The notes under the pieces are model-generated. The model worked only from the letters and a program-made list of their open reading frames with translations, was not told where the DNA came from and made no database searches. Shown in pieces: positions 1-9,710 of a DNA stretch of 64,000 nucleotides. This DNA comes from Mycolicibacterium monacense. GTDB taxonomy: Bacteria; Actinomycetota; Actinomycetes; Mycobacteriales; Mycobacteriaceae. Every line of letters begins with the position of its first letter. Position 1 is the stretch's first letter. The DNA is taken from the NCBI RefSeq assembly GCF_010731575.1, contig NZ_AP022617.1, positions 3,038,001-3,102,000 on the forward strand, read 5' to 3'. The position numbers were made by a program, and so were the translations under genes.

Positions 1-986
1 GCGACGTCGTTGCGCTCACCGGAGTCCTTGAGGCGGGCGGCGTTGACCATCATCAGATGCGCCGCTTCGACTTTCGTCGCCATCTCGGCCAACTGGAAGG
101 CGATGGCCTGATGGTCGGCGATCGGTTTCCCGAACGTATGCCGCTGCTGGGCGTAGCGCACCGCGAGTTCGAACGCGCGCAACCCCACGCCGCAGGCCCG
201 CGCCGACACGTTGACCCGGCCGACCTCGACGCCGTCCATCATCTGGAAGAAGCCCTGGCCGGGACGCTCGCCGAGGATGTCCTCCGCGCTGGCGCGGTAA
301 CCGTCGAAGATCAACTCGGTGGTGTCGATGCCCTTGTAGCCCAGCTTGTCGAGTTTTCCGGGGATGGTCAGCCCGGGCATCACCTCGCCGAAGCCGGTGG
401 GTTTCTCGACGAGGAACGCGGTGAGGTTGCGGTGTGGTTTGTCCGCGCCCTCGTCGGTGCGCACGAGCGCGGCGACCAGGGTGGAACTGCCGCCGTTGGT
501 CACCCACATCTTCTGCCCGTCGATCACGTAGCCGCCGGAGTCGTCGCGGCGGGCGCGGGTGCGGATGGCCGCGACGTCGGAGCCCAGTTCGGGTTCGGAC
601 ATGGAGAACGCGCCCCTGGTCTCCCCGGTGGCCATGCGCGGCAGGAAGCGTTGCTTCTGCGCCTCGGTACCGTGCTGGCGGATCATGTAGGCGACGATGA
701 AGTGGGTGTTGATGACGCCGGAGACGCTCATCCATCCCCTGGCGAGTTCCTCCACGCACAACGCGTAGGTCAGCAGCGATTCGCCGAGCCCGCCGTACTC
801 CTCGGGGATCATCAGGCCGAACAGGCCCATCTCGCGCATCGCGTCGACGATCTCCTGCGGATAGGTGTCGGCGTGCTCGAGTTCCTGGGCGTTCGGGATG
901 ATCTCCTTGTCGACGAATTGCCTTACGGTGGAGACGATCTCGGTCTGGAATTCGGTCAGGCCCAGAGTCTGGGCGAGCCGGGTCAC
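1..986 (-). CDS. Acyl-CoA dehydrogenase, C-terminus off the window
   Basis: FAD-dependent alpha,beta-dehydrogenation of an acyl-CoA. About 328 residues are visible; the last 50-60 of a normal 380-residue enzyme lie outside the window. The N-terminal helical domain ends in a MIPEEYGGLG stretch. The middle beta domain carries FSMSEPELGSDVAA and KMWVTNGG, typical FAD/substrate contacts, and the start of the C-terminal helical domain has QQRHTFGKPIADHQ. The GTG start is chosen because it overlaps the thiolase stop in a GTGA, implying translational coupling within a leftward operon SDR - thiolase - dehydrogenase. Substrate is unknown; the operon suggests a beta-oxidation-like route. Confidence 0.9.
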   Translation of the reverse strand, partial: MTRLAQTLGLTEFQTEIVSTVRQFVDKEIIPNAQELEHADTYPQEIVDAMREMGLFGLMIPEEYGGLGESLLTYALCVEELARGWMSVSGVINTHFIVAYMIRQHGTEAQKQRFLPRMATGETRGAFSMSEPELGSDVAAIRTRARRDDSGGYVIDGQKMWVTNGGSSTLVAALVRTDEGADKPHRNLTAFLVEKPTGFGEVMPGLTIPGKLDKLGYKGIDTTELIFDGYRASAEDILGERPGQGFFQMMDGVEVGRVNVSARACGVGLRAFELAVRYAQQRHTFGKPIADHQAIAFQLAEMATKVEAAHLMMVNAARLKDSGERNDV

Positions 987-2197
987 GGGGTCACCCGCTC
1001 GAACACCGCAGCCAGTCCCTGCCCGCCGCCGATGCACATCGTCATCAGCCCGTACCGGCCCTGCCTGCGGGTCAGTTCCCGGGCGAGCGTGGCGAGCATC
1101 CGTCCGCCGGTCGCTCCCACCGGATGTCCCAGCGAGATCCCGGACCCGTGCACGTTGGTGCGCTCCATGTCGGCGGCGGTGAACTTCCACTCCCGCATCA
1201 CGGCGAGCGCCTGCGCGGCGAACGCCTCGTTCAGTTCGATCAGATCGATGTCGGCCAGGTCCAGGCCCGCTCGGGCCAACGCGGCCTCGGTCGCCGGCAC
1301 CGGTCCGATGCCCATGACCTTCGGCGGCACCCCGGCCAGACCCCACGACACCAGCCGCACCAGGGGCTCGAGACCGAGTTCGGCGGCCTTCTCGGGCGTG
1401 GTCACCACGCACATCGAGGCCGCGTCGTTCTGACCGCTGGCGTTGCCCGCGGTCACCGTCGCCTCCGGATCCTGTCTGGCCAGAATCGGTTTGAGCCGGC
1501 TCAGCGTCTCCATCGACGTATCCGCGCGCGGATGCTCGTCGGTGTCGACGACGTCCTCACCGCGCCGGGTACGCACGGTCACGGGGATGATCTCCTCGGC
1601 GAAGACGCCGTTCTTCTGGGCGGCGACCGCCCGCTGGTGCGAGGTGACCGCCAGCTCGTCCTGTTCGGCCCTGGTGATGCCGTACTCGCGGCGCAGGTTC
1701 TCGGCGGTCTCCAGCATCCCGCCCGGCACCGGATGGTTCTTACCGCCGGCGGTGGTGCGCCCGCGGGCCAGCGCGTCGTGCACGGCGATGCCGCCGCGTG
1801 CGCCGCCCCACCGCATGTCGGTCGAGTGGAACACCACGTTGCTCATCGAATCGGCACCGCCGGCGACGACGAGGTCGTTGTTGCCGCTGGCCACCTGCAT
1901 CGCGCCCTGAAGGACGGCCTGCAGCCCGGAACCGCAGCGGCGGTCGATCTGCATACCGGGCACGGTCACCGGCAGTCCCGCATCGAGCGCGATGACACGG
2001 CCGATCGCGGGCGCCTCCATGCTCGGATAGCAGTGGCCGACGATGACGTCCTCGACGGCGTCCGGCGCGATGCCGGTGCGCGTCAGCAGGCCCTGCAGCG
2101 CCGTCACCGCGAGTTCGACGGCCGTGAGGTCCTTGAACATGCCGCCGTACCGTCCGATCGGCGTCCGGACGGGTTCACAGATCACGGTGTCGCGCAT
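983..2197 (-). CDS. Thiolase / acetyl-CoA acyltransferase (FadA-like)
   Basis: A 404-residue thiolase that cleaves 3-ketoacyl-CoA (or condenses two acyl-CoAs). The nucleophilic cysteine is C88 in DRRCGSGLQ. The C-terminal catalytic elements are present: GHPVGATGGR with its histidine and the proton-shuttling cysteine in CIGGGQG, plus NEAFA before them. Length is normal for a degradative thiolase. Its ATG shares one base with the stop of the upstream SDR (TGATG) and its stop overlaps the downstream dehydrogenase start, so all three are probably one transcript. A longer reading-frame extension to the right only runs through the SDR gene in another frame and is not used. Confidence 0.93.
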   Translation of the reverse strand: MRDTVICEPVRTPIGRYGGMFKDLTAVELAVTALQGLLTRTGIAPDAVEDVIVGHCYPSMEAPAIGRVIALDAGLPVTVPGMQIDRRCGSGLQAVLQGAMQVASGNNDLVVAGGADSMSNVVFHSTDMRWGGARGGIAVHDALARGRTTAGGKNHPVPGGMLETAENLRREYGITRAEQDELAVTSHQRAVAAQKNGVFAEEIIPVTVRTRRGEDVVDTDEHPRADTSMETLSRLKPILARQDPEATVTAGNASGQNDAASMCVVTTPEKAAELGLEPLVRLVSWGLAGVPPKVMGIGPVPATEAALARAGLDLADIDLIELNEAFAAQALAVMREWKFTAADMERTNVHGSGISLGHPVGATGGRMLATLARELTRRQGRYGLMTMCIGGGQGLAAVFERVTP

Positions 2198-2937
2198 CAG
2201 ATGTGCCTCCCGCCGGTGACTTCCAGCACGGTGCCGGTCATGTACGAGGAGAGGTCCGAGGCGAGGAACAGGGCGACCTTGGCCACCTCGGCCGGTTCGC
2301 CGGCCCGGCCCATCGGTATCTCGGCGAGCTTCTGGTCCCAGATGTGCTGCGGCATCGCCTCGGTCATCGCCGACCGGATGAGACCGGGCTGGATCGCGTT
2401 CACGCGCACCCCGAGGTGAGCCAGTTCCTTGGCCGCGGCCTTCGTCATCCCGACGATCCCGGCCTTGGCCGCCGAGTAGTTGGTCTGTCCGACGAGCCCG
2501 ACCTTGCCCGAGATCGACGACATGTTGACCATGGCACCGCGCTTGTTCTCGCGCATGATCGCCGCCGCCGACTTCAGCCCGTTCCAGGTGCCCTTGAGGT
2601 GGACGGCGATCACCTGGTCGAACTGTTCCTCGGTCATCTTGCGCAGGGTGGCGTCGCGGGTGATCCCCGCGTTGTTCACCATGACGTCGAGGCCGCCGAA
2701 GCGCTCCACCGCCGCGGCCACGAGCGCATCCACCTCGTCGGCCCGGGTGACGTCGCACCGGACCGCGGTGGCCACGTCCGGTCCACCGAGGCGTTCGGCC
2801 GCCGCCTCGGTGGCGTCGAGGTCGAGGTCGCCGAGCACCACCCGCGCCCCCTCGGACACGAAGCGCTCCGCGATCGCGTATCCCAGTCCCTGCGCACCGC
2901 CCGTGACGACCGCGGTCTGTTCACTCAGCAACGACAC
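2197..2937 (-). CDS. Short-chain dehydrogenase/reductase (FabG-like)
   Basis: A 246-residue SDR. The NAD(P)-binding motif TGGAQGLG lies near residues 10-17, NNAG follows in the usual place, then the catalytic Ser and YSAAKAG (YxxxK), and a C-terminal [10 protein letters not shown] typical of 3-oxoacyl reductases. It most likely oxidises or reduces a 3-hydroxy/3-ketoacyl-CoA in the step before the thiolase. The GTG start is chosen because the homology begins there; an upstream in-frame start at 2991 would add about 18 residues lacking any SDR character and run into the palindrome at 2990-3008. First gene of the leftward operon. Confidence 0.88.
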   Translation of the reverse strand: MSLLSEQTAVVTGGAQGLGYAIAERFVSEGARVVLGDLDLDATEAAAERLGGPDVATAVRCDVTRADEVDALVAAAVERFGGLDVMVNNAGITRDATLRKMTEEQFDQVIAVHLKGTWNGLKSAAAIMRENKRGAMVNMSSISGKVGLVGQTNYSAAKAGIVGMTKAAAKELAHLGVRVNAIQPGLIRSAMTEAMPQHIWDQKLAEIPMGRAGEPAEVAKVALFLASDLSSYMTGTVLEVTGGRHI

Positions 2938-2989
2938 TCGATCACCTACCTGACTCGTCGGGGGCCTCCGAGGGGCCCGGTCGGCGTAC

Positions 2990-3008
2990 ATCGTATTTCA
3001 TATACGAT
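2990..3008. promoter_or_regulatory. Palindromic operator between divergent lipid genes
   Basis: A perfect inverted repeat, ATCGTAT - 5 nt - ATACGAT, sits in the 121-bp gap between the leftward SDR operon and the rightward acyl-CoA dehydrogenase. Arm length, A/T-rich core and location match TetR-family operators controlling divergent acyl-CoA catabolic genes. The regulator is not identified; TetR genes at 5974-6606, 15637-16320 and 16374-17024 are candidates within the window. Confidence 0.55.
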
Positions 3009-3058
3009 ATTGGTGGCCAGCCACCCCATGGGCCGCCTACTGCGACTGGAGGTCGTCG

Positions 3059-4230
<1,172 letters not shown>

Positions 4231-4234
<4 letters not shown>

Positions 4235-5049
4235 CCGGCCGCCTCGCAGGCAAGGTCGCCTTCATCACCGGCGCGGCCCGCGGCCAGGGGCGTGCGCACG
4301 CCGTCCGCCTGGCGACCGAGGGTGCCGACATCATCGCCGTCGACATCGCGGGCAAGCTGCCGGACTGCGTCCCGTACGACCATTCGACGCCGGAGGACCT
4401 CGCCGAGACCGTGTCGCTGGTCGAGGCGACCGGCCGCAGGATCCTGGCCTCGGTGGTCGACACCCGCGACCACGATGCCCTGCGGGAGACGGTCGATGCC
4501 GGGGTCGCCGAACTGGGCCGCCTCGACGTCATCGTCGCCAACGCGGGTATCACCGCGCCGCAGGCGTGGAACACCATCACACCGGCGGACTTCCGCGACG
4601 TCACCGACGTCAACATCACCGGCACCTGGAACACCGTGATGGCCGGCGCACAGCACATCGTCGACGGCGACCGAGGCGGTTCCATCATCCTGATCAGTTC
4701 CGCCGCGGGGCTCAAGATGCAGCCGTTCATGGTGCACTACACCGCCAGCAAGCACGCCGTCACCGGGATGGCGCGGGCGTTCGCCGCCGAACTCGGCAAG
4801 CATCGGATCCGGGTCAACAGCGTGCATCCCGGCGCGGTCGCCACCCCGATGGGCACCGGGGACATGGTCGAGGGGCTGATGCGCGCCGACGCCGCCAACC
4901 CCGGCTTGATGAACATGGTCACCCCGTTCATCCAGGACATCGCGCAACCGGAGGACATCGCCGACGCGGTGGCGTGGCTGGCCAGCGACGAATCGCGGTT
5001 CGTCACGGCCGCGGCGATCGCCGTCGACTGCGGGTCTACCCAGTTCTGA
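4231..5049 (+). CDS. Mycofactocin-type short-chain dehydrogenase
   Basis: A 272-residue SDR. The nucleotide site reads TGAARGQGRAHAVRLA, followed by ADIIAVD. This RGQGRAHA signature with an extended loop after the second strand (here DIAGKLPDCVPYDHS) is typical of the mycofactocin-coupled SDR family, whose nicotinamide cofactor stays bound and is re-oxidised by mycofactocin. The catalytic Ser and YTASKHA (YxxxK) are intact. It overlaps the acyl-CoA dehydrogenase by ATGA and the convergent hydrolase gene by 14 bp. A role in oxidising an alcohol intermediate of the same pathway is inference. Confidence 0.85.
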
Positions 5050-5977
5050 CGGTCCGGGCCGGCGACCGCTGCGCGAACACCCGGGTGAGGAACGCCGCCT
5101 GGTCCGTCGCGGCCCTGTCGTGCCAGTCGTGGCCGGGCCAGACGTCGAAGTGGTCGCACGGGTAGTGGTGCACCTGCGCCCTGGCCTGTACCGCGGTTCT
5201 GGCGACGGACTCGGCGGGTACGAACCGGTCGAAGTCGGCGATCTGGACCAGGACCGGCACCCGAATCCGCTTGGCCTCCTTGGCCGTTCGGACCTTCACC
5301 AGTTCCATCCCGATCGCGGCGTCGACCTCGTTGCGCCACGTCGGTCCGGCGATCGACAGGTAGCTGTCGTAGGCGCCGTCGAGGGCGAGCGCACCGGGCT
5401 GCCCCGGGCGGGCCGCCAGCGGCATCAGCGACGGGGCGCGACCGCAGGCGACCGCCACGCGGCTCTTGGCGCCGACCAGTGACCAGCGCAGCGCCGCACC
5501 GACGTCGCGGTGCGCGACCGCTGCTCTGCTCGCCGCGAGCCCGCTGGTGAGCGGCGTCATCGCGATGACCGCCGCGACGTCGGCCCGGCCGGCCGCCACC
5601 CGGATCACATGGCTGCCGGAGAACGACGAGCCCCACAGGGCCACCCGGACCGGATCCACACCGGGCAGGCGCTGCGCCGCCACCACGGCGGCGTGGAAGT
5701 CCTGCAGCTGACGCGTGACCGACACACTCTGGCGTGGTCGACCGTCGGAGGCGCCGAAGCCGCGATAGTCGAACGTCAGCACGTCGGCGCCCGCCGCGCA
5801 CAACCGGTCGGCGAAGGGTTCCAGACCCGAATCCATCGTCCCGCCGAAACCATGCGCCATGACCACGACCGGCCGCCCGTACGGACCGGACAGCCGGTCG
5901 GATTCGCTGCGGTAGTGCCGCGCTGCGCAGCGGGTGTCCATCGAGGTGAAGTCCACCTCGTCATAGGTGGTGGTCAT
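5036..5977 (-). CDS. Alpha/beta hydrolase
   Basis: A 313-residue alpha/beta-hydrolase of the acetyl-xylan-esterase/dipeptidyl-peptidase-like type. The oxyanion region VVMAHGFGGT comes first, then TFDYRGFGASDG. The nucleophile is probably S118 in WGSSFSG. The acid is in QIADFDRFVP and the histidine in CDHFDVW. No signal peptide or membrane segment is seen, so it is cytoplasmic. The ATG is chosen because it overlaps the TetR stop (ATGA); a 17-residue upstream extension is unlikely. Third gene of a monooxygenase - TetR - hydrolase operon, where it might hydrolyse an ester made by the monooxygenase (inference). Confidence 0.85.
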   Translation of the reverse strand: MTTTYDEVDFTSMDTRCAARHYRSESDRLSGPYGRPVVVMAHGFGGTMDSGLEPFADRLCAAGADVLTFDYRGFGASDGRPRQSVSVTRQLQDFHAAVVAAQRLPGVDPVRVALWGSSFSGSHVIRVAAGRADVAAVIAMTPLTSGLAASRAAVAHRDVGAALRWSLVGAKSRVAVACGRAPSLMPLAARPGQPGALALDGAYDSYLSIAGPTWRNEVDAAIGMELVKVRTAKEAKRIRVPVLVQIADFDRFVPAESVARTAVQARAQVHHYPCDHFDVWPGHDWHDRAATDQAAFLTRVFAQRSPARTVRTG

Positions 5978-6606
5978 GTCGCGGGACGCTCCTCGGGGTC
6001 GGTGATGCCGTAGACCGAACTCAGCCATACCGCCGCCGCCCCGTGCCTCAACTCATCGGCCGCCAGGGGTCCGCCGAGGGTCAGACGTTCCAGCATCCGG
6101 TCGTTGAACTCGAGCAGCACGGTGGCCAACACGAGGGCGTCGACGCCGGGGGGTGCGACCCCCGCCGAACGCTCGGTGCGGATCAGCTCGGCGATGGAGT
6201 CGACGAACGACTCGCGGGCGTCGTCCCAGATCGAGCGCACCGCAGGGCTGGACCCACGCACCTCGAGCATCGCCTGGAACAGATGCCGGTGACGCTCGCA
6301 CAGGCCGAAGAGCCCGGCGAGCATCTTGTGAACGCGGGCCCGGGGCGAACCCGATGCGCTGGTGAGTGCCTGGTTGACGGCGATGGTCTCGTCGAGGATG
6401 CGCTCCGTCAGCGCCGCCACCGCAGCCGCCTTGTTCTCGAAGTAGAAGTAGAACGCCGAGCGCGTCACGCCGGCCTGCTGCGCCACCTCGGCGATGTTCA
6501 CCGTCTCCACGCTCGACTGCTGCAACCATCGGTCGAGCGCGTCGAGGATCGCCTCGCGGCGCAGATCGCTGCGCTGCGCCGGGCGTCGATCGGTCGCCGA
6601 ACGCAC
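5974..6606 (-). CDS. TetR-family transcriptional regulator
   Basis: A 210-residue TetR repressor. The N-terminal helix-turn-helix reads IAEVAQQAGVTRSAFYFYFENKAA around residues 30-55 (quoted part has typical TetR residues; the recognition helix is TRSAFYFYF). The C-terminal ligand domain is unassigned. The GTG start lies two bases after the monooxygenase stop; a longer frame to 6852 is antisense-like and runs through the monooxygenase. Sandwiched between monooxygenase and hydrolase, it probably autoregulates the operon through the palindromes at 8007-8040. Confidence 0.88.
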   Translation of the reverse strand: MRSATDRRPAQRSDLRREAILDALDRWLQQSSVETVNIAEVAQQAGVTRSAFYFYFENKAAAVAALTERILDETIAVNQALTSASGSPRARVHKMLAGLFGLCERHRHLFQAMLEVRGSSPAVRSIWDDARESFVDSIAELIRTERSAGVAPPGVDALVLATVLLEFNDRMLERLTLGGPLAADELRHGAAAVWLSSVYGITDPEERPAT

Positions 6607-6608
6607 TG

Positions 6609-7961
6609 TCAGCCGGCCGCATTCGCGAACACCGGCCGCTGCCGGCGCGCCCGCTCGTACCCGGCCGGGAGTTCGCGCGCGCGGATGTCGTGTTCGTAGA
6701 CGAAGTAGTCGACCTGCTGGGTGTGCCGCGGCCGGTCGGTGCAGTGGCCGGCGTGCAACCGCTGGTCGGCGTCGATCGTCCGCTCCATCTCGGCGCGCCC
6801 GGGCAGGGCGTAGCGACCCACCGCGTAGGCCGCCAGCAGCCGGGACTGGCATTCCACGAACGGGAACAACGTCGGCACCGACTGGGCGAACCCGATGAAC
6901 ACGACATCGTCGACGCCCGGTAGGAACATGCGCTTGTAGAGCCGGATCTGGTTGTCCGGCGCGCTGATCAACGCCGGATCGAAGAACGGGAAGGTGATGT
7001 TGTATCCGGTGGAGTAGACGATCGCGTCGAAGTCGTCGCTGGTGCCGTCTTCGAAATGCACCGTATACCCGTCCAATCGGGTGACGTTGGGTTTCGGGGT
7101 GACGTCACCGGAGCCGAGCCGCAGCGGCAACTCCACCGACTGCGTGGGGTGGGCCTCGAAGAGTTTGTGGTTCGCCGGCGGCAGACCGTAACTCGTCGGG
7201 TCGGTCCCCAGCATCGGCGCGACGAGCTGTATTGCCTTGCGCTGCCAGGACAGTGGCAGATGCGGCGTGGTCCGGAAGAACTGGTCACCGGGGCGTCCCG
7301 CGATGTATTTCGGCACGATCCAGGCACTCGACCGCGTGGACAGCGTCACCTTGTTCCGCAGCGACCTCGACGACAGTTCCACGGTGATGTCCGCGGCGCT
7401 GTTGCCCAACCCCACCACGAGGATGCGCTTGCCCGTCAACTCCAGGGGGGTGTGCGGGTCGACGTAGTGATGGGAGTGGATGGACTCGCCGGCGAAGTCA
7501 CCGGGGAATTCGGGCCAGCGTGGGTCCCAGTGGTGCCCGTTGGCGACCACCAGCAGGTCGAAGTGCCGCCGCTCCCCCGCCTGGTCCTCGATGTCCCACC
7601 CACCGGCGATCTTCCGCTCGGCGCGCACCACGCCGTTGTCGAACTCGATGTCGTCGAGCAGTCCGAACGTCTCGGCGTAGTCGTCCAGGTACGCCTTGAT
7701 CTCGGTGTGGTGCGGGAACGACGGATAGTGCTCCGGCATCGGGAAGTCTTTGAACGACAGGCGATGCTTGGACGTGTCGATGTGCAGCGAGCGGTACGCG
7801 GAGCTGTGACCGTTGGGGTTGCCGAACGCCCAGTTGCCGCCGATCCGGTCCGAACTCTCGAACGTGGTGTGGGCGACGCCGTAGTCCTTGAGCATCTTGG
7901 CGGCGGTGAGGCCGCTGATGCCCGCCCCGATGATCGCTGTGCGCGGCGACGTCTGACCCAC
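6609..7961 (-). CDS. Flavin-containing monooxygenase
   Basis: A 450-residue class B flavoprotein monooxygenase. The FAD motif GAGISG lies near residues 12-17. The FMO fingerprint is present as FAGESIHSHHYVDP, and the NADPH-binding motif as VGLGNSAAD. Later segments STGYNITFPFF and FVECQSRLLAAY are usual for FMOs. It would insert oxygen from O2 using NADPH, for N/S-oxidation or, with the downstream hydrolase, a ketone Baeyer-Villiger route. GTG start with a GGTGAGGAG ribosome-binding site. First gene of the operon monooxygenase - TetR - hydrolase; two palindromes precede it. Confidence 0.92.
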   Translation of the reverse strand: MGQTSPRTAIIGAGISGLTAAKMLKDYGVAHTTFESSDRIGGNWAFGNPNGHSSAYRSLHIDTSKHRLSFKDFPMPEHYPSFPHHTEIKAYLDDYAETFGLLDDIEFDNGVVRAERKIAGGWDIEDQAGERRHFDLLVVANGHHWDPRWPEFPGDFAGESIHSHHYVDPHTPLELTGKRILVVGLGNSAADITVELSSRSLRNKVTLSTRSSAWIVPKYIAGRPGDQFFRTTPHLPLSWQRKAIQLVAPMLGTDPTSYGLPPANHKLFEAHPTQSVELPLRLGSGDVTPKPNVTRLDGYTVHFEDGTSDDFDAIVYSTGYNITFPFFDPALISAPDNQIRLYKRMFLPGVDDVVFIGFAQSVPTLFPFVECQSRLLAAYAVGRYALPGRAEMERTIDADQRLHAGHCTDRPRHTQQVDYFVYEHDIRARELPAGYERARRQRPVFANAAG

Positions 7962-8006
7962 GTGTGCTCCTCACCGAGTGATGGGCAGCACACTATCCAC
8001 GCGATG

Positions 8007-8018
8007 TGACGCGCGTCA
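8007..8018. promoter_or_regulatory. 12-bp perfect palindrome upstream of the monooxygenase operon
   Basis: TGACGCGCGTCA is a perfect palindrome 46 bases upstream of the monooxygenase start, in the 95-bp gap to the MaoC gene. With the second palindrome just to its right it forms a pair of candidate operators, probably for the TetR protein encoded in this operon. Confidence 0.45.
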
Positions 8019-8020
8019 AC

Positions 8021-8040
8021 GACATCTGACAGATGTCAGA
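8021..8040. promoter_or_regulatory. Nested palindrome upstream of the monooxygenase operon
   Basis: Two overlapping perfect inverted repeats: GACATCTG-A-CAGATGTC (8021-8037) and TCTGACA-GA-TGTCAGA (8025-8040). Arm lengths of 7-8 bp with 1-2 nt spacers fit TetR operators. The element lies 60-79 bases upstream of the GTG start of the monooxygenase gene. Confidence 0.55.
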
Positions 8041-8056
8041 CGCGGGTAAGCCGAAC

Positions 8057-8509
8057 TCAGCCGATGAAACGCACGATCGACTCGGCGACGGCGGCCGGCT
8101 TGTCGGCCCCCTCGATCTCCACGGTGATGGTGGTCATGGCCTGGACGGCACCGTCGAGCCGGTCCACCTTGCTGATCTCCCCCCGGGCCCGCAGACGCGC
8201 ACCGACCTTGACCGGGTTGATGAAGCGAACCTTGTTGTAGCCGTAGTTGATTGCCATGGCGATGTTGCCGACGGTGTAGAGCTGGTGGCTGAAGTGAGGC
8301 AGCAGTGACAGCGTCAGCAGTCCGTGTGCGATCGTGCCGCCGAACGGACCCTGCGCCGCCTTCTCCGGATCGACGTGGATCCACTGGTGGTCGTCGGTGG
8401 CATCGGCGAACAGGTTCACCCGATCCTGGGTGATCTCGAGCCATTCCGTCGGGCCGAGTGAGGTGCCCTCGGCCGCCGCGAGCTCGTCCAGTCCATTGAA
8501 GGTCTTCAC
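8057..8509 (-). CDS. MaoC-like (R)-specific enoyl-CoA hydratase
   Basis: A 150-residue single hot-dog domain. The hydratase-2 motif is DATDDHQWIHVDPEKAAQGP, with the Asp40/His45 dyad expected for (R)-hydration of trans-2-enoyl-CoA, followed by GTIAHGLLTLSLLP. Length and sequence closely recall M. tuberculosis Rv0130 (HtdZ), from memory. It probably hydrates enoyl-CoA in fatty acid or lipid metabolism and works as a homodimer in the cytoplasm. Same strand as the monooxygenase operon but separated from it by 95 bp with palindromes, so likely its own transcript. Confidence 0.88.
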   Translation of the reverse strand: MKTFNGLDELAAAEGTSLGPTEWLEITQDRVNLFADATDDHQWIHVDPEKAAQGPFGGTIAHGLLTLSLLPHFSHQLYTVGNIAMAINYGYNKVRFINPVKVGARLRARGEISKVDRLDGAVQAMTTITVEIEGADKPAAVAESIVRFIG

Positions 8510-9710
8510 GGGTGTCTCCTCTCCGGCGCGCTCGCGCCCCTGACGCCTCGCACCCTACGGTCAGCCACCCCGCCGATCGACGCCGGGCGCGCCGACGGGC
8601 CCGCCGCCGCGAGGATAAAGTCGGATTCGAATTTGCCAGAATTGCGTTGATTCGACTGATTTGTTCGCAAGTCGTCCATTATCTCCGGCATCGATTTGGA
8701 CCCTGGAAACGGAGAAGCGCGGGCGCCCTTTCGCCTATCGGAGGGGCCAGCCGACCGCGGCTGGCACGTTCTGCCGGCATTGTGCGCCGACACGATCACG
8801 AGCCGCCCGGATTTTTCGCGTGTCGGTTCCGAATGCGGCGAGCAATCTCGAAGTATTGCCCTGCGCAAGCATCAGCGGGATTGGTCACCCGCGGCAGCGA
8901 CAAGATCGGCGCGACATCCAGACCGGGATGGACGTGTCACCGGTCGCAGGAGTCGGCGCCAATTCGGTGGTGTGGACCGCCGGGGCGGTGCGCCGTCGGC
9001 GATGGCGCCGAGCAACCCGGACTCGCGGCAGGCACCCGGACGCGCCCCGCGACCCACCCGCCGATCGCGCGGGGCATACGCGTTCCAGCGCCGCCGCAGG
9101 CGTCGCGGGAGCGACGAGAACCGTGCCCGGACCGTTCTCCTGGCAAACCCGTCCCACCCCACCGGCGACGGGGCGTCCCACCCGGGCGACCGGCACGCCA
9201 CCCGAGCCTCGGACGGCGCAAAACCGAAGGTCCGACCCTGACGCACGGTGGTCGGACCGCCACGGTGTCGGCGCACCGACAGCCCTGGCCGGCGTCGGCA
9301 TCGGCGACATCCGTGGACGCCGATCCCGCGCCCACCGGTGATCCGTCGACGCTAGTGGGTGACGAGGCTCACAACCTGGCTCGGCCGGCAAACAGCAAGA
9401 AACGCTCGATTCCGGCGCGCCCGCGCCGGCGATGCAGTCGGTGCACACGCAAAGTTCGCCGGACGCCACCACCGGACAAACAACCTGCGAAGACCCGCGA
9501 ATAGCCGATTGCCATAACTGAAGTTCCGTGCACAAACACATCTGATGGCCTGGTCCACAAAACGCAATACTGGACAAGTTTTTCTCGCTAGCTGGAATGG
9601 AACCCACTAAGAGCGGGATACTCAAGTTCGCGTATTCGCGAACCCGCGTGACGCGCACCACGATCAGCCGTCGCCTAACCCCCAGGCGGCTGCCCGAAGG
9701 ACGGACACCC
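8510..9710. other. 1.2-kb stretch without a convincing gene
   Basis: Open frames of 100-330 codons exist on both strands, but they overlap each other, are dominated by Arg/Pro/Ala/Gly, lack domains and look like the by-product of high GC. Base composition is uneven: about 8615-8700 and 9510-9600 are clearly more A/T-rich than the rest. The long leader before the gene at 9711 includes a hairpin at 9626-9643. A non-coding RNA or a decayed gene cannot be excluded. Confidence 0.5.
9626..9643 (+). promoter_or_regulatory. Hairpin in the leader of the 9711 operon
   Basis: A perfect 7-bp stem with a 4-nt loop (GTTCGCG-TATT-CGCGAAC), 68 bases upstream of the ATG at 9711. It could be an operator palindrome or an RNA hairpin controlling the three-gene operon; the sequence alone does not decide. 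Confidence 0.4.

Noticed and set aside
57..1433. Long rightward frame (458 codons) opposite the acyl-CoA dehydrogenase and thiolase
   Set aside because: Antisense shadow of two clearly recognised genes; His/Gly/Arg-rich and without domains.
8512..9504. 330-codon rightward frame
   Set aside because: Arg/Pro/Ser-rich, no domain, overlaps equally long frames on the other strand and has no plausible ribosome-binding context.
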